Origin: JANLIQ01 sp964358205
GTDB lineage: Bacteria; Patescibacteriota; UBA1384; 2-12-FULL-50-11
Direction: 5' to 3'
DNA length: 46,517 bases
Assembly (NCBI GenBank): GCA_964358205.1
Contig: CAYHNZ010000004.1
Coordinates: 1 to 46,517 of the forward strand
The position numbers and the translations under genes were made by a program. Below, piece by piece: positions 37,035 through 44,314 of the stretch (position 1 is the first letter of the stretch; each line of letters begins with the position of its first letter). Below the pieces are notes generated by a model, which searched no databases, was not told the DNA's origin, and worked only from the letters and a program-made list of their open reading frames with translations.

Positions 37035-37086
37035 TTGACACTCAACCCAGTTGCTTGGATACTAATTGTAGGAGGAAACAAAACTG
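37035..37086 (+). promoter_or_regulatory. Promoter, Shine-Dalgarno and CTG start of the 176-aa membrane protein
   Basis: TTGACA (37035-37040), 17 bp, GATACT (37058-37063). Perfect AGGAGG (37070-37075), 8 bases, CTG (37084-37086), which is in frame with the protein. The next standard start (TTG, 37156) lies past the first membrane helix. Confidence 0.6.
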
Positions 37087-37614
37087 CAAACCGTACCCAG
37101 TTGGGATCTGTTCTTAGTTATCTTTTTCATCGTTAGCATTGGCTATTCGTTCGTCTTGCAACGCGACAAAGTAGTGGTGACTTTGCTAGCTATTTATGTC
37201 GGCATAGTTATCGCCTCGGTTTTGGGCGGCCCAGCCCAACAATTTTTCCAGGGCGACAAGACGGTTGGTAACCAGTTGTTTATTAAAGCTAACACCTCGC
37301 CATTTACTATTCAGGCCGGACTGTTTTTCTTGACGACCGTTTTGGTTTCGATTCGGTCAGGAATAGGTAATCGCGGCTCGTCTGGTGGCGGTAAGCTGTC
37401 GGCATTCGAACTAGCTCTGTTTAGTTTTCTTAACTCGGCCCTAATCTTGACGGCGGTTTTCTCGTTTATGGATCCAGCTTCTCGGAGTCAGTTTGCTGAA
37501 AATTCCCGAATTGCTCGGGTCTTCATTAATCGGGAAATGTGGTGGACAGTGGCGCCGCTCATCGCCCTAATCGCCACCGGCGGCTTGGGCAAAGGCCGTT
37601 CGCAGGATTACTAG
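37084..37614 (+). CDS. Membrane protein, 176 aa, with a CTG start
   Basis: Family not recognised; vaguely CvpA-like in layout. With the CTG at 37084 as start the product begins LQTVPSWDLFLVIFFIVSIG (first residue Met when initiated), giving a first membrane helix at about 8-26, and a second, VVVTLLAIYVGIVIASVLGG, about 31-50. Two more follow (TIQAGLFFLTTVLVSI and FELALFSFLNSALILTAVFSF), and a last hydrophobic stretch WWTVAPLIALIATGG. Starting at TTG 37156 would delete helix 1 and leave the AGGAGG unused. It lies 60 bp upstream of the diguanylate cyclase gene, so the two may be functionally linked. Confidence 0.65.
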   Translation: MQTVPSWDLFLVIFFIVSIGYSFVLQRDKVVVTLLAIYVGIVIASVLGGPAQQFFQGDKTVGNQLFIKANTSPFTIQAGLFFLTTVLVSIRSGIGNRGSSGGGKLSAFELALFSFLNSALILTAVFSFMDPASRSQFAENSRIARVFINREMWWTVAPLIALIATGGLGKGRSQDY

Positions 37615-37673
37615 AATCCCTAAAAGAAGGAGTGCGTATTCAGGCTCGGACTAATTTTTGCTACCCTAAAACC

Positions 37674-38264
37674 ATGGTCGGTCTCAATAACGAAGAACGG
37701 ATACTCGAGCTCGAGCGGCAGATTTCTAGTTTGCGTGAGCAGTTAATCACTGACGAGCTAACCAGAATTCTCAACCGCAAGGGTTTAATGACCATGCTCA
37801 AGCCGTTAGTCGGTGAAGTCACCTTTCAGCTCAATAATCCCGAGCGACGAAAAAATGTCATTATCCGCGCCCTGTCGCTAGTCTTCATTGATATCGACCA
37901 CTTTAAAGCAGTCAACGATACTTACGGCCATCAGGCCGGCGATTTAGTTTTAAAAACGGTGACTAAAATTTTACGCGATTCTGTACGAGAAATTGATGTC
38001 GTTGGTCGCTACGGCGGCGAGGAATTGATTGTTGGCCTGGTCGGAGCGGGACCAAAAGACGCTTTAGAAATTACCGAGCAACTGCGTCAAAAAATTGCCG
38101 AGACTCCAATCAAGTTCCGCGATCAAATCATCATAGTTACCGCCAGCTTCGGTATCGCTAGCCTTTTGCCTGACTTAAATTTAGAAGAACTGATTAAAAG
38201 GGCCGACGAAGCGTTGTATTTGGCTAAGAACTCCGGTCGCAACAAAGTGGTAGTAGCCAAGTAG
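37674..38264 (+). CDS. Diguanylate cyclase (GGDEF domain)
   Basis: 196-aa protein that should make cyclic di-GMP from two GTP. A short N-terminal coiled coil (NEERILELERQISSLREQL) precedes one GGDEF domain. The active site is GGEEL at 114-118 (GG[D/E]EF with final Leu) in VGRYGGEELIVG. Other motifs: LTRILNRKGL, FIDIDHFKAVNDTYGHQAGD and ADEALYLAKNSGRNKV. The product-inhibition site RxxD is present as R105-E-I-D108. No sensor domain is attached; the coiled coil probably dimerises it. The ATG at 37674 has a TACCCT box 7 nt upstream. No c-di-GMP phosphodiesterase or PilZ gene is in the window. Confidence 0.9.
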   Translation: MVGLNNEERILELERQISSLREQLITDELTRILNRKGLMTMLKPLVGEVTFQLNNPERRKNVIIRALSLVFIDIDHFKAVNDTYGHQAGDLVLKTVTKILRDSVREIDVVGRYGGEELIVGLVGAGPKDALEITEQLRQKIAETPIKFRDQIIIVTASFGIASLLPDLNLEELIKRADEALYLAKNSGRNKVVVAK

Positions 38265-38280
38265 GCTGGTTTTGATGACA

Positions 38281-38306
38281 GTGGCCGGGTGCAAGCACCC
38301 GGCCAC
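38281..38306. terminator. Perfect GC-rich hairpin
   Basis: Arms GTGGCCGGGTGC and GCACCCGGCCAC with a 2-base loop, 16 bases after the diguanylate cyclase stop. No T-run. It may stop both that gene and the small minus-strand ORF ending at 38322. Confidence 0.6.
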
Positions 38307-38321
38307 TAGTATGACGAAGAC

Positions 38322-38474
38322 TCAATTGGGCTTCTGCTTTGTTCGATGCCGATTCCAGCAACAGTTGCGGCAGCCGCTCTGTTGCCTCACCGTCTTACCC
38401 CCACGTTTCCGAGTTGCCCCAGAACGAGTGCGACCAACAGAGCCGAAAGGTGGCAATTGAGTTTGATGATTCAA
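38322..38474 (-). CDS. Possible small basic Cys-containing protein, 50 aa
   Basis: A minus-strand frame from TTG at 38474 to TGA at 38322 encodes a very basic peptide (PPFGSVGRTRSGATRKRGGK, CRNCCWNRHRTKQKPN). GGAGG lies 12 bases upstream (38491-38487). The amino-acid composition resembles nucleic-acid-binding peptides, but the start is weak and no family is recognised. It fills part of the 340-base gap between the diguanylate cyclase and the tRNA. The rest of that gap (38475-38600) shows nothing clear. Confidence 0.35.
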   Translation of the reverse strand: MNHQTQLPPFGSVGRTRSGATRKRGGKTVRQQSGCRNCCWNRHRTKQKPN

Positions 38475-38600
38475 TTTGTCTCATGTCCTCCGTGAATTAC
38501 CCTAACAACGAACCAGTCGCAAAGTTAAGTTATCGTAGCCGTTAATCATATTAACGTCAAGGAGTGGATTAGGATTTAGGGACACGATTACTATTATGTT

Positions 38601-38940
38601 TGGTAGGCCTGGCGGGAGTCGAACCCGCCGCACAGTGCTTAACATCCGGCAACAAGTTACCTTGTCCCCGCCAAAGGCGGGTTGTCGGCTGGACTATATC
38701 TTCGCCGCAGCGAAGATACTGACCGCTATCGGTGGGTATATCTTCGCCATTTCAGGCGCATCGCGTGTAGTCTCTGAGGGGAGTTTCTCCTCCGCTTAAA
38801 TCGGAATACTCTTCCCTGCTGATTGTCCTCGTCGTAAAGACGGTGGGAGATCCCAGCATATAGCGATGTTCACTTGATAAGTTTTGTTCCCCATCAAGGC
38901 TCCAAAGAAGGCACCTGCTCTACCGCTGAGCTACAGGCCT
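38601..38940 (-). tRNA. tRNA-Lys(UUU) interrupted by a group I intron
   Basis: Exon 1 (38940-38908) carries acceptor AGGCCTG, D-arm and the 5' anticodon stem GGTGC, ending CTT. Exon 2 (38642-38601) starts TTAA and continues with GCACT, a 5-base variable loop, T-arm GCGGG-TTCGACT-CCCGC, acceptor CAGGCCT and A73, with CCA encoded. Joined, the anticodon loop is CUUUUAA, giving anticodon UUU (Lys). All stems pair. The intron interrupts the anticodon between positions 34 and 35. Confidence 0.92.
38643..38907 (-). ncRNA. Group I self-splicing intron in tRNA-Lys, 265 nt
   Basis: The two catalytic-core signatures are clear on the minus strand: R element TCAGAGACTACACG (within 38778-38763) and S element AAGATATAGTCC (38702-38691), whose GACTA/TAGTC form P7. 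The exon end (GCCTU) can pair with an internal GGGG (38892-38889), giving U-G at the 5' splice site. The intron ends in G at 38643 as required. It has no ORF; a homing endonuclease gene lies just outside the tRNA. Confidence 0.9.
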
Positions 38941-38995
38941 AAATTTCAAAATGTACGAACACAACAGACTAATTTTAGCATATGATTAGATAAGA

Positions 38996-39085
38996 ATGAA
39001 GCCGGATACGCCTTCGATGTCGAGCCTTTTATTGGCGAGAGCTATGAGCAGAGCGATTATTTGCTCACTAACGTTCGCAAAATGA
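38996..39085 (+). CDS. Possible leader peptide of the homing endonuclease gene, 29 aa
   Basis: ATG at 38996, 9 nt after TATGAT (38981-38986), reads MKPDTPSMSSLLLARAMSRA and ends in a TGA at 39083-39085. That TGA overlaps the ATG of the endonuclease by 4 bases (ATGA). It could allow the leaderless transcript to load ribosomes for the endonuclease. The peptide resembles nothing known. Confidence 0.35.
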   Translation: MKPDTPSMSSLLLARAMSRAIICSLTFAK

Positions 39086-39927
39086 AGCCACGACACCCAT
39101 TTGAGCTTAAAGCAAAAGTCATAAAACGACGGCAAGAAGGAGAATCACTCAAACGGCTGGTTGTTGAATTTGGGTTGCCCAAAAGTACTGTTCAGGGCTG
39201 GATAGCGAATATTCTATTGTCCCAACGCGCCAGAAACCGAATAGACGAACGAGCTAGACAACAAGGGAGAAGTATCCGTAGTAATCGGCGACTAGTCTTG
39301 CCTCCGACCATATATTCGACACCGTTCTCACCCGATTTAGTTAGATTTTTCGCCCATTGTTTATTCGATGGCAGTATTCGTCACGATCAGGCCATCTACT
39401 ACTCTAGTCATTCAACTCTAGCTCAAAAATTCGCCGAGAATGGTCAAATACTGTTTGGCCTGAAACCAAGATGGGGGAGAAACAAGGATGGAGTCTTGCG
39501 AGTCCACTTCTTTTCCAGAAATTTGGCAGAATTCCTACTGGCTCGAAAAGAGATGTTGTTCAAAAACATTGGGAGAATGGAACGAGCCCATCAATTAGAA
39601 TTTCTTAAAGCGTTCTTTAACGACGAGGGATCTGTTACTTTCCGAGCAGAAACTGGCAAGAAGGCAGTCAGGGGCTATCAAAAGAATGTTAAAATCCTTG
39701 AGATCGTCGTTTCTCTGCTCCATGGTTTAGGCATTGATTCAAAACTCGAAAGCTTGAATCACTCGCCCGAAATAGCAATCCGAGGCCGAGAAAACATTAA
39801 AAAATTCGCTCAAGTTATTAACTTTGATGCTGGTGTTTCGTTTCTGGCGACGAGGAAAAATAGCTACTACTCAAAGCCAATTGAAAAACGAGTTGTTTTG
39901 CGACAGCTGTTAGCCTCTTATCGCTAG
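39082..39927 (+). CDS. LAGLIDADG-type homing endonuclease with N-terminal HTH
   Basis: 281-aa protein. An N-terminal helix-turn-helix of the transposase/HTH type (FELKAKVIKRRQEGESLKRL, then VVEFGLPKSTVQGWI) precedes two LAGLIDADG-like helices: LVRFFAHCLFDGSI (about 87-99) and LEFLKAFFNDEGSV (about 172-185), each with an acidic catalytic residue. It is divergent from the intron-bearing tRNA-Lys and 140 bp from its 5' end, so it is probably the free-standing endonuclease that mobilises the intron. ATG 39082 is chosen; TTG 39061 is possible, and the frame is open to about 38986. Its stop and the trxB stop share the bases CTAG. Confidence 0.82.
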   Translation: MKPRHPFELKAKVIKRRQEGESLKRLVVEFGLPKSTVQGWIANILLSQRARNRIDERARQQGRSIRSNRRLVLPPTIYSTPFSPDLVRFFAHCLFDGSIRHDQAIYYSSHSTLAQKFAENGQILFGLKPRWGRNKDGVLRVHFFSRNLAEFLLARKEMLFKNIGRMERAHQLEFLKAFFNDEGSVTFRAETGKKAVRGYQKNVKILEIVVSLLHGLGIDSKLESLNHSPEIAIRGRENIKKFAQVINFDAGVSFLATRKNSYYSKPIEKRVVLRQLLASYR

Positions 39928-40853
39928 CTTTTGGGCTTCTGTAAAAAGTTAAATGCGCTGGTGGCGGCGACCGAACCCATGGCGGCGGCGGTAATGTCTT
40001 GTTTAAAATGCCCAAAGAAGTTGGTGGCGTCGCCGGCGGCAAAGACGCCTTCGATATTCGTTTCCATCATATTGTTGACGGCCACGTAGCCGTGTGGGTC
40101 GAGCTTTACTCCTAGCGATTCGACCAGCTCCATCTCCGGCACCGCACCGATTTCGACAAACAGGCCATCAAGTTTCAGCTCCTGGTCGTTCGCAAGTTTG
40201 ACGCCTGTTAAACGGGAGTCACCCAAAATCTCCTTGACTTGGGAGTTTGGCAAGACTGCCACTTTCGTACCAAGATACGGCTTGAGGCGTTCGCCGTTAA
40301 TTGGCTCGGGGTGAAGTCCATCTCCCCGGACGATCATATATATTTTTTCGGCGTACTGGACGGCCAAAAGCGCTCCCTTAACTGAAGCGTCACCGCTGCC
40401 AACAATAGCAATGGTTTTACCTTTATAGAGCGGTCCGTCGCAGGTGGTGCAATAATGGACGCCCTTGCCTTGAGAAAAGTCGTCTTCTTTCGGTAGGTTG
40501 AGCTTGCGCCTGGCGGCACCGTGAGTAAAGATCACTGCTTTAGCGAGGTATTCTTCGCCCGACTCGCCAGTCAACTTAAAGCCTCCGTCTCCGCCAGCTG
40601 GCGGACTAGTAATCTTTTCAATTTTATCGGCAATGACTTTAGCGCCCAGCGCTTCAACCTGTTCCTTGACCTTGATAATTAAATCGTAACCATCGATGGC
40701 TTTGAAACCTGGGTAGTTTTCAATCGTCCAGGCTGTCGAAGTGGCCCCTCCGAGCTCGGCACCGATAACTAATGTCGACAGCTCGTAGCGAGCCGTATAA
40801 AGGGCGGCACTAAGTCCGGCCATCCCAGAACCGATAATTATGACATCTGTCAT
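39924..40853 (-). CDS. trxB: Thioredoxin reductase-like FAD/NAD(P) oxidoreductase
   Basis: 309-aa flavoprotein that reduces thioredoxin or a similar disulfide partner. FAD-binding GSGMAGLSAAL (8-18), redox-active C135-T-T-C138 in HYCTTCDGPLY, NAD(P)-binding GSGDASVKGA and the end motif GVFAAGDATNFFGH are all present. One in-frame palindrome (40590-40605) encodes PPAGG inside the segment ITSPPAGGDGGFKL (82-95), a surface loop. Length is normal. It stands alone, convergent with the homing endonuclease gene. Confidence 0.93.
   Translation of the reverse strand: MTDVIIIGSGMAGLSAALYTARYELSTLVIGAELGGATSTAWTIENYPGFKAIDGYDLIIKVKEQVEALGAKVIADKIEKITSPPAGGDGGFKLTGESGEEYLAKAVIFTHGAARRKLNLPKEDDFSQGKGVHYCTTCDGPLYKGKTIAIVGSGDASVKGALLAVQYAEKIYMIVRGDGLHPEPINGERLKPYLGTKVAVLPNSQVKEILGDSRLTGVKLANDQELKLDGLFVEIGAVPEMELVESLGVKLDPHGYVAVNNMMETNIEGVFAAGDATNFFGHFKQDITAAAMGSVAATSAFNFLQKPKS
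40590..40605. repeat. Third TCCGCCAGCTGGCGGA palindrome, inside trxB
   Basis: Same 16-bp perfect palindrome as the two in dnaJ. It is read as PPAGG in the trxB frame, matching the dnaJ copies. Confidence 0.85.
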
Positions 40854-40939
40854 GTCGACCCAGCATACTCATAAATTTTGCTTGCCAGCAAGCTGTCACT
40901 AGCGTCAAGCCAACTCTTTGTTACAATTAGCTCATATCT

Positions 40940-41440
40940 ATGGCTAAACTTGTTCGCAATTCTCTCTTTACGCTCGTGATATTGATCTTAACGGCCATCG
41001 GTCTTAGCTGGAACAAAAAGGTTGTCCGCCAAGCCGACCCGATCCAAATTAGCAATACTGTGCTCTCGGCCGCCTCGGCCGAAGACAAGCAGGATTTTCC
41101 GTTGAAATTGGAATTTACTCGCCGCCACGTTAAATTAGGACAGTATCAGGAAATGAAGATCGCTACTCTTGCTAATGCCGAACTGCAAATCGTCACCATT
41201 TATCCGACAGGCAGTATTAATAATCCCCAGACAATACGTGCCGTTGCCGATGAAACCGGTCACTATTCGATGAAGTTTAAACTCGATGATTTTGCCTTTT
41301 TGGGTGTCTTCCAAACCAAAGTTTTGGCTCGATTTAATGGTCGGGAGTCGCAAACTTCTGGTCGATACGCCTTGCAAACTTGGACTCAATCTGACAAAAC
41401 ATTAGGTGCGGATGGCTATACTTACCCAATTGTGCCCTAA
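40940..41440 (+). CDS. Membrane-anchored extracytoplasmic hypothetical protein, 166 aa
   Basis: Family not recognised. An N-terminal signal/anchor (about 8-24, LFTLVILILTAIGLSW) is followed by an exported domain. Its beta-strand pattern (KLEFTRRHVKLGQYQEMKIA, LQIVTIYPTGS, HYSMKFKLDDFAFLGVFQTK) suggests an Ig-like sandwich. A TACAAT box is found about 12 nt upstream of the ATG. It ends 3 bases before yvcK, so they are co-transcribed; in monoderms yvcK is tied to cell-wall precursor supply, so an envelope role is plausible. Confidence 0.6.
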   Translation: MAKLVRNSLFTLVILILTAIGLSWNKKVVRQADPIQISNTVLSAASAEDKQDFPLKLEFTRRHVKLGQYQEMKIATLANAELQIVTIYPTGSINNPQTIRAVADETGHYSMKFKLDDFAFLGVFQTKVLARFNGRESQTSGRYALQTWTQSDKTLGADGYTYPIVP

Positions 41441-41443
41441 CAG

Positions 41444-42487
41444 ATGACCGATCGTTTGAAGGTTGTGGCTTTGGGTGGCGGCACTGGTTTAGCAACGCTA
41501 TTGCGCGCCCTCAAACACCACCCAATTAATTTAGCGGCGGTGGTGACAATGACTGACAACGGCGCTTCCAGCGGGCGATTGTCGCGAGAACTTGGAACAC
41601 TGCCCCCGGGGGATGTTCGAAAATGTTTGGCGGCTCTTGCCAACGACGAAACTCTTTTAACCCAACTGTTTGATTATCGATTTAACCGTGGTCGGGGGAT
41701 TAACGGCCACTCGCTCGGTAATTTATTACTACTGGCATTGGCCGATATCACCGGTAGTTTTGACAATGCCGTTGAAGCTTGTAGTAAAATCCTCTCAATC
41801 AAAGGTCAAGTTATTCCCTCAACTTTAGATCACGTCAGTATCGTGGCGGAACTCGCCAATGGCCAGAGAGCTTTGGGCGAAGTTGATATTCCGGTCATGG
41901 GTCATCGCTTCGGCATTGATCACTTGGAGCTATTACCGGAGGAAGCTAAAGCCAATCCGAATGCCGTCCGTTTTATCGACAGTGCTGATTTGATTATCGT
42001 TGGACCGGGTAGTCTGCTGACCAGCGTTATACCAAACTTTCTGATTAAAGAAATCGGCCAGGCTTATAGTCGCTCTAAAGCCTTCAAACTTTTTATCTGT
42101 AATGTTTCGACCGAACGCGGTGAAACCGAGAATTTTTCCGTCGATGATCACATCAGGACAATCCAGCAGCATGTCCACAAATTAACTTTTGATGCAGTGT
42201 TGGTTAACGACAATATTGTTTCGCTCTCTGACCAGGAGGGAAAACTCGGCAGTATCCGTAATATTACAACCGACCAAGAAATGATTCGAGGCATTCCGGT
42301 GATTCGAGCCGATGTGATTGACGAGCAAAGACCGCTCTATCACGACCCGAAAAAATTAGCCGAAGTAGTTTGGCGCATCATCGCTCAGAGCCTGACAGAA
42401 TCTAATGCCGAGGAAAAACTGTCCCATTTCAAGCGAAAACCACGAAGACCGACGAACCATGTTGAGCCGCTTGTCGGCGAAAGCTAG
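41444..42487 (+). CDS. yvcK: YvcK/CofD-like UDP-sugar-binding protein
   Basis: 347-aa cytoplasmic protein of the GlmR/YvcK family, which binds UDP-GlcNAc and controls flux into cell-wall precursors. Diagnostic blocks: VVALGGGTGLATLLRALK, VVTMTDNGASSGRLSRELG, LPPGDVRKCLAALA, RGRGINGHSLGNLLL, IVGPGSLLTSVIPNFLI and FICNVSTERGETENFSVDDH. The C-terminal tail is basic (HFKRKPRRPTNHV). Coupled to the upstream exported protein gene with 3 bases between them. No rapZ or whiA neighbour in the window. Confidence 0.92.
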   Translation: MTDRLKVVALGGGTGLATLLRALKHHPINLAAVVTMTDNGASSGRLSRELGTLPPGDVRKCLAALANDETLLTQLFDYRFNRGRGINGHSLGNLLLLALADITGSFDNAVEACSKILSIKGQVIPSTLDHVSIVAELANGQRALGEVDIPVMGHRFGIDHLELLPEEAKANPNAVRFIDSADLIIVGPGSLLTSVIPNFLIKEIGQAYSRSKAFKLFICNVSTERGETENFSVDDHIRTIQQHVHKLTFDAVLVNDNIVSLSDQEGKLGSIRNITTDQEMIRGIPVIRADVIDEQRPLYHDPKKLAEVVWRIIAQSLTESNAEEKLSHFKRKPRRPTNHVEPLVGES

Positions 42488-42678
42488 GAGCGAAGCGACT
42501 ATATCGAGATACGGTGAGGAAGGATGAGTGGTTTGCAGACGAAATGTCGCTCGCAAGCTCGCTCGTCTTGGTCGCTGAAGCTCATAAGATGGGGCTGTTT
42601 TAACCGGCAAGCAGTATTGTTATTAGTTTGGATGTTGCGGTTAGATTTTGTCAGGCTCTCAGCAAGAGTTAGTCGTAA

Positions 42679-43557
42679 CTACTTAGAGTCCTTAACCTGG
42701 CCAGATTGGGGATCGATTACGAAACTTATGCCGAGTGGGCTGGTTGGCAATTCTTTGATAATGCCCTTGGTAACTAAGTCTAGCGGGCTGGTTGGGTAGC
42801 GGCTGAACTGTTGATGATATTTATCGACCGCGTCTTCCAAGAAGAAAATCATTTCCATATGGAGCAGTTGCTTGCCACTGCGCTCACGAACAAAATCATC
42901 TTTGGTGGTGTCGTGGACAGTTTTAAAGATTTGATAAGCCAGTTGACGCTGATCAGCTTCCTTATAATAGATACCGGCGAAATATTGGGTAATTGGCGGG
43001 GCATCTTTTTTGGTCGCTGCAATCTGAAATTCTTTAGCAGCTGAAACAAAATCCTTTTTATAAATGTGATAAACCAAGCCGGTATAGTAGGGCATCTCCC
43101 AACTGTCAGGCAAATTTTGCTTACCTTTCTCACCTAGTTGAATGGCTTGATCGGGAAATCCTTCACCCGGTAAAATTATCAGCCCCGTTTGATAGGCCTG
43201 GAGGAATTTCGGTGACAGGTCGGTGACGACATTGAAAAGTTCGGCTAATTTTCGGTATTTGCCGTTCGGCGTGCCACCGCCGTAGTACTGAATCAGAGTC
43301 AGCCAGTAGTAATCGGCTAAAAATTCAGTCGAGCCAAAACTAATTGCTTTGGCTAAAGGCGGTGAAAGCGGTTGCGGTTCGATATAAATATTGTAATCAA
43401 CGCCGATTAATTTCGGCGGCGAATAACGTCGCCAAGCGTCGTAATTGATCTGCGCCACAAAGCTCAATCCCAAGAAAACCACCACCCAGATAATGGTCAG
43501 TTTTCTCAAGCTATCTAGTCCCCAGTTCCTAGTTCCTAGTCCCCCCCTAGAACTCAT
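42679..43557 (-). CDS. Membrane-anchored TPR-like protein of the ABC exporter operon
   Basis: 292-aa protein with one N-terminal membrane helix (about 18-38, LTIIWVVVFLGLSFVAQI) and a helical-repeat domain: FGSTEFLADYYWLTLIQYYG, DLSPKFLQAYQTGLIILPGE, YYTGLVYHIYKKDFVSAAKE, QIAATKKDAPPITQYFAGIY. A C-terminal part (YPTSPLDLVTKGIIKELPTS, PLG) looks like the pseudopilin-type end module. The start at 43557 overlaps the permease stop by 11 nt. Residues 4-14 come from a GGGACTAGGAACTAGGAACT repeat. It probably assembles with the transporter on the outer face. The plus-strand gap beside it (42488-42678) contains no convincing gene. Confidence 0.75.
   Translation of the reverse strand: MSSRGGLGTRNWGLDSLRKLTIIWVVVFLGLSFVAQINYDAWRRYSPPKLIGVDYNIYIEPQPLSPPLAKAISFGSTEFLADYYWLTLIQYYGGGTPNGKYRKLAELFNVVTDLSPKFLQAYQTGLIILPGEGFPDQAIQLGEKGKQNLPDSWEMPYYTGLVYHIYKKDFVSAAKEFQIAATKKDAPPITQYFAGIYYKEADQRQLAYQIFKTVHDTTKDDFVRERSGKQLLHMEMIFFLEDAVDKYHQQFSRYPTSPLDLVTKGIIKELPTSPLGISFVIDPQSGQVKDSK
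43515..43550. repeat. CTAGTCC/CTAGTTCC tandem repeat at a gene start
   Basis: Degenerate tandem copies CTAGTCCC, CAGTTCCTAGTTCCTAGTCC and CCCCCTAG. It covers the end of the permease gene and encodes residues 4-14 of the TPR protein. Confidence 0.6.
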
Positions 43558-44314
43558 CTTTTCGGAAAGCCGACATTCCCAGAATTAGCAGAAAGGCAGT
43601 ATAGCCGACAAAGTAAAGTAATATCCAGACGACTTGGGTGATGTCAGGTGCGAGGTTAAAGACGACGTCGTTACGGAGATTAAACTTCTCCAAATTAGGA
43701 AAGACATAGTAAACTCCCTCCAGAATACCGCGAACGACAGGTGAGGCTTTTTGAGACAGTAACCAAATGGTCGCCGAGCCGTGACCAATCAGCGTGACGC
43801 CAAAGGTGTAAATAGCGCTCGACAATGGCGAAGTAAACGAACTGAAAAGCAGACTGACAGCCGTCAGTAACCAAGCTTCTAAAATAACTGCGCCGACGGC
43901 AAAGTATGCGGCGACCGGCACTTGATGAGTTTTAATCGCTAGGACAGCCACAAACATCGTCGCCATAATTAGACCAGCCACTAATATCGTCAAACAAAGC
44001 CCAAGAAATTTTCCTAAGTAAAAAGTTTCTCGCGACACCGGTTTACTTAAGACCAGATAGATTGTTTTGCGCTCGACCTCTTTAAAAACTAATTGGGTGC
44101 CGATGAAATAGGTGATGATCAGCAAGAAAACCAGCATCGCTGTCAGGCTAAAGTCTTGAATAACTCGAGCGTCCTGCCCGAGCGATACTGACCCAGCCAG
44201 AAGCGATGCCGCAATTACTAACACCGCAAAACCAACCAAAGAGTAGAGTAGTTTATCGCGCAAAGTTTCCCGAAAAGTATTGAGGGTAATCGCCCACAGA
44301 ACTTTAGGCCTCAT
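43547..44314 (-). CDS. ABC-2 type transporter permease
   Basis: 255-aa inner-membrane permease with about six helices (KLLYSLVGFAVLVIAASLLA, FSLTAMLVFLLIITYFIGTQ, FLGLCLTILVAGLIMATMF, AVGAVILEAWLLTAVSLLF, YTFGVTLIGHGSATIWLL, VVWILLYFVGYTAFLLILG). The conserved ABC-2 segment VFKEVERKTIYLVLSKPVSR is present. The ATG at 44314 is chosen because it overlaps the ATPase stop by 11 nt; an ATG at 44332 is less likely. It works with the ATPase upstream to export an unknown substrate (drug, lipid, peptide or glycan). Confidence 0.88.
   Translation of the reverse strand: MRPKVLWAITLNTFRETLRDKLLYSLVGFAVLVIAASLLAGSVSLGQDARVIQDFSLTAMLVFLLIITYFIGTQLVFKEVERKTIYLVLSKPVSRETFYLGKFLGLCLTILVAGLIMATMFVAVLAIKTHQVPVAAYFAVGAVILEAWLLTAVSLLFSSFTSPLSSAIYTFGVTLIGHGSATIWLLSQKASPVVRGILEGVYYVFPNLEKFNLRNDVVFNLAPDITQVVWILLYFVGYTAFLLILGMSAFRKDEF

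Noticed and set aside
36867..37083. Cyclic-di-GMP riboswitch upstream of the membrane protein/diguanylate cyclase genes
   Set aside because: The conserved GEMM blocks are not present, and a separate promoter lies between the structured region and the gene.
38601..38940. Reading the split tRNA as tRNA-Arg(UCU), taking exon 1 to end after CTTCT
   Set aside because: Ending exon 1 at CTT gives a U at the 5' splice site that can pair with G, leaves the intron ending in G as required, and gives a normal CUUUUAA loop for Lys. The Arg reading breaks the terminal-G rule.
42524..42799. Plus-strand ORF (91 aa) after yvcK with GAGGAAGG just before ATG
   Set aside because: The Shine-Dalgarno is too close to the start, and the second half overlaps the conserved end of the TPR gene on the other strand. 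Composition is not protein-like.
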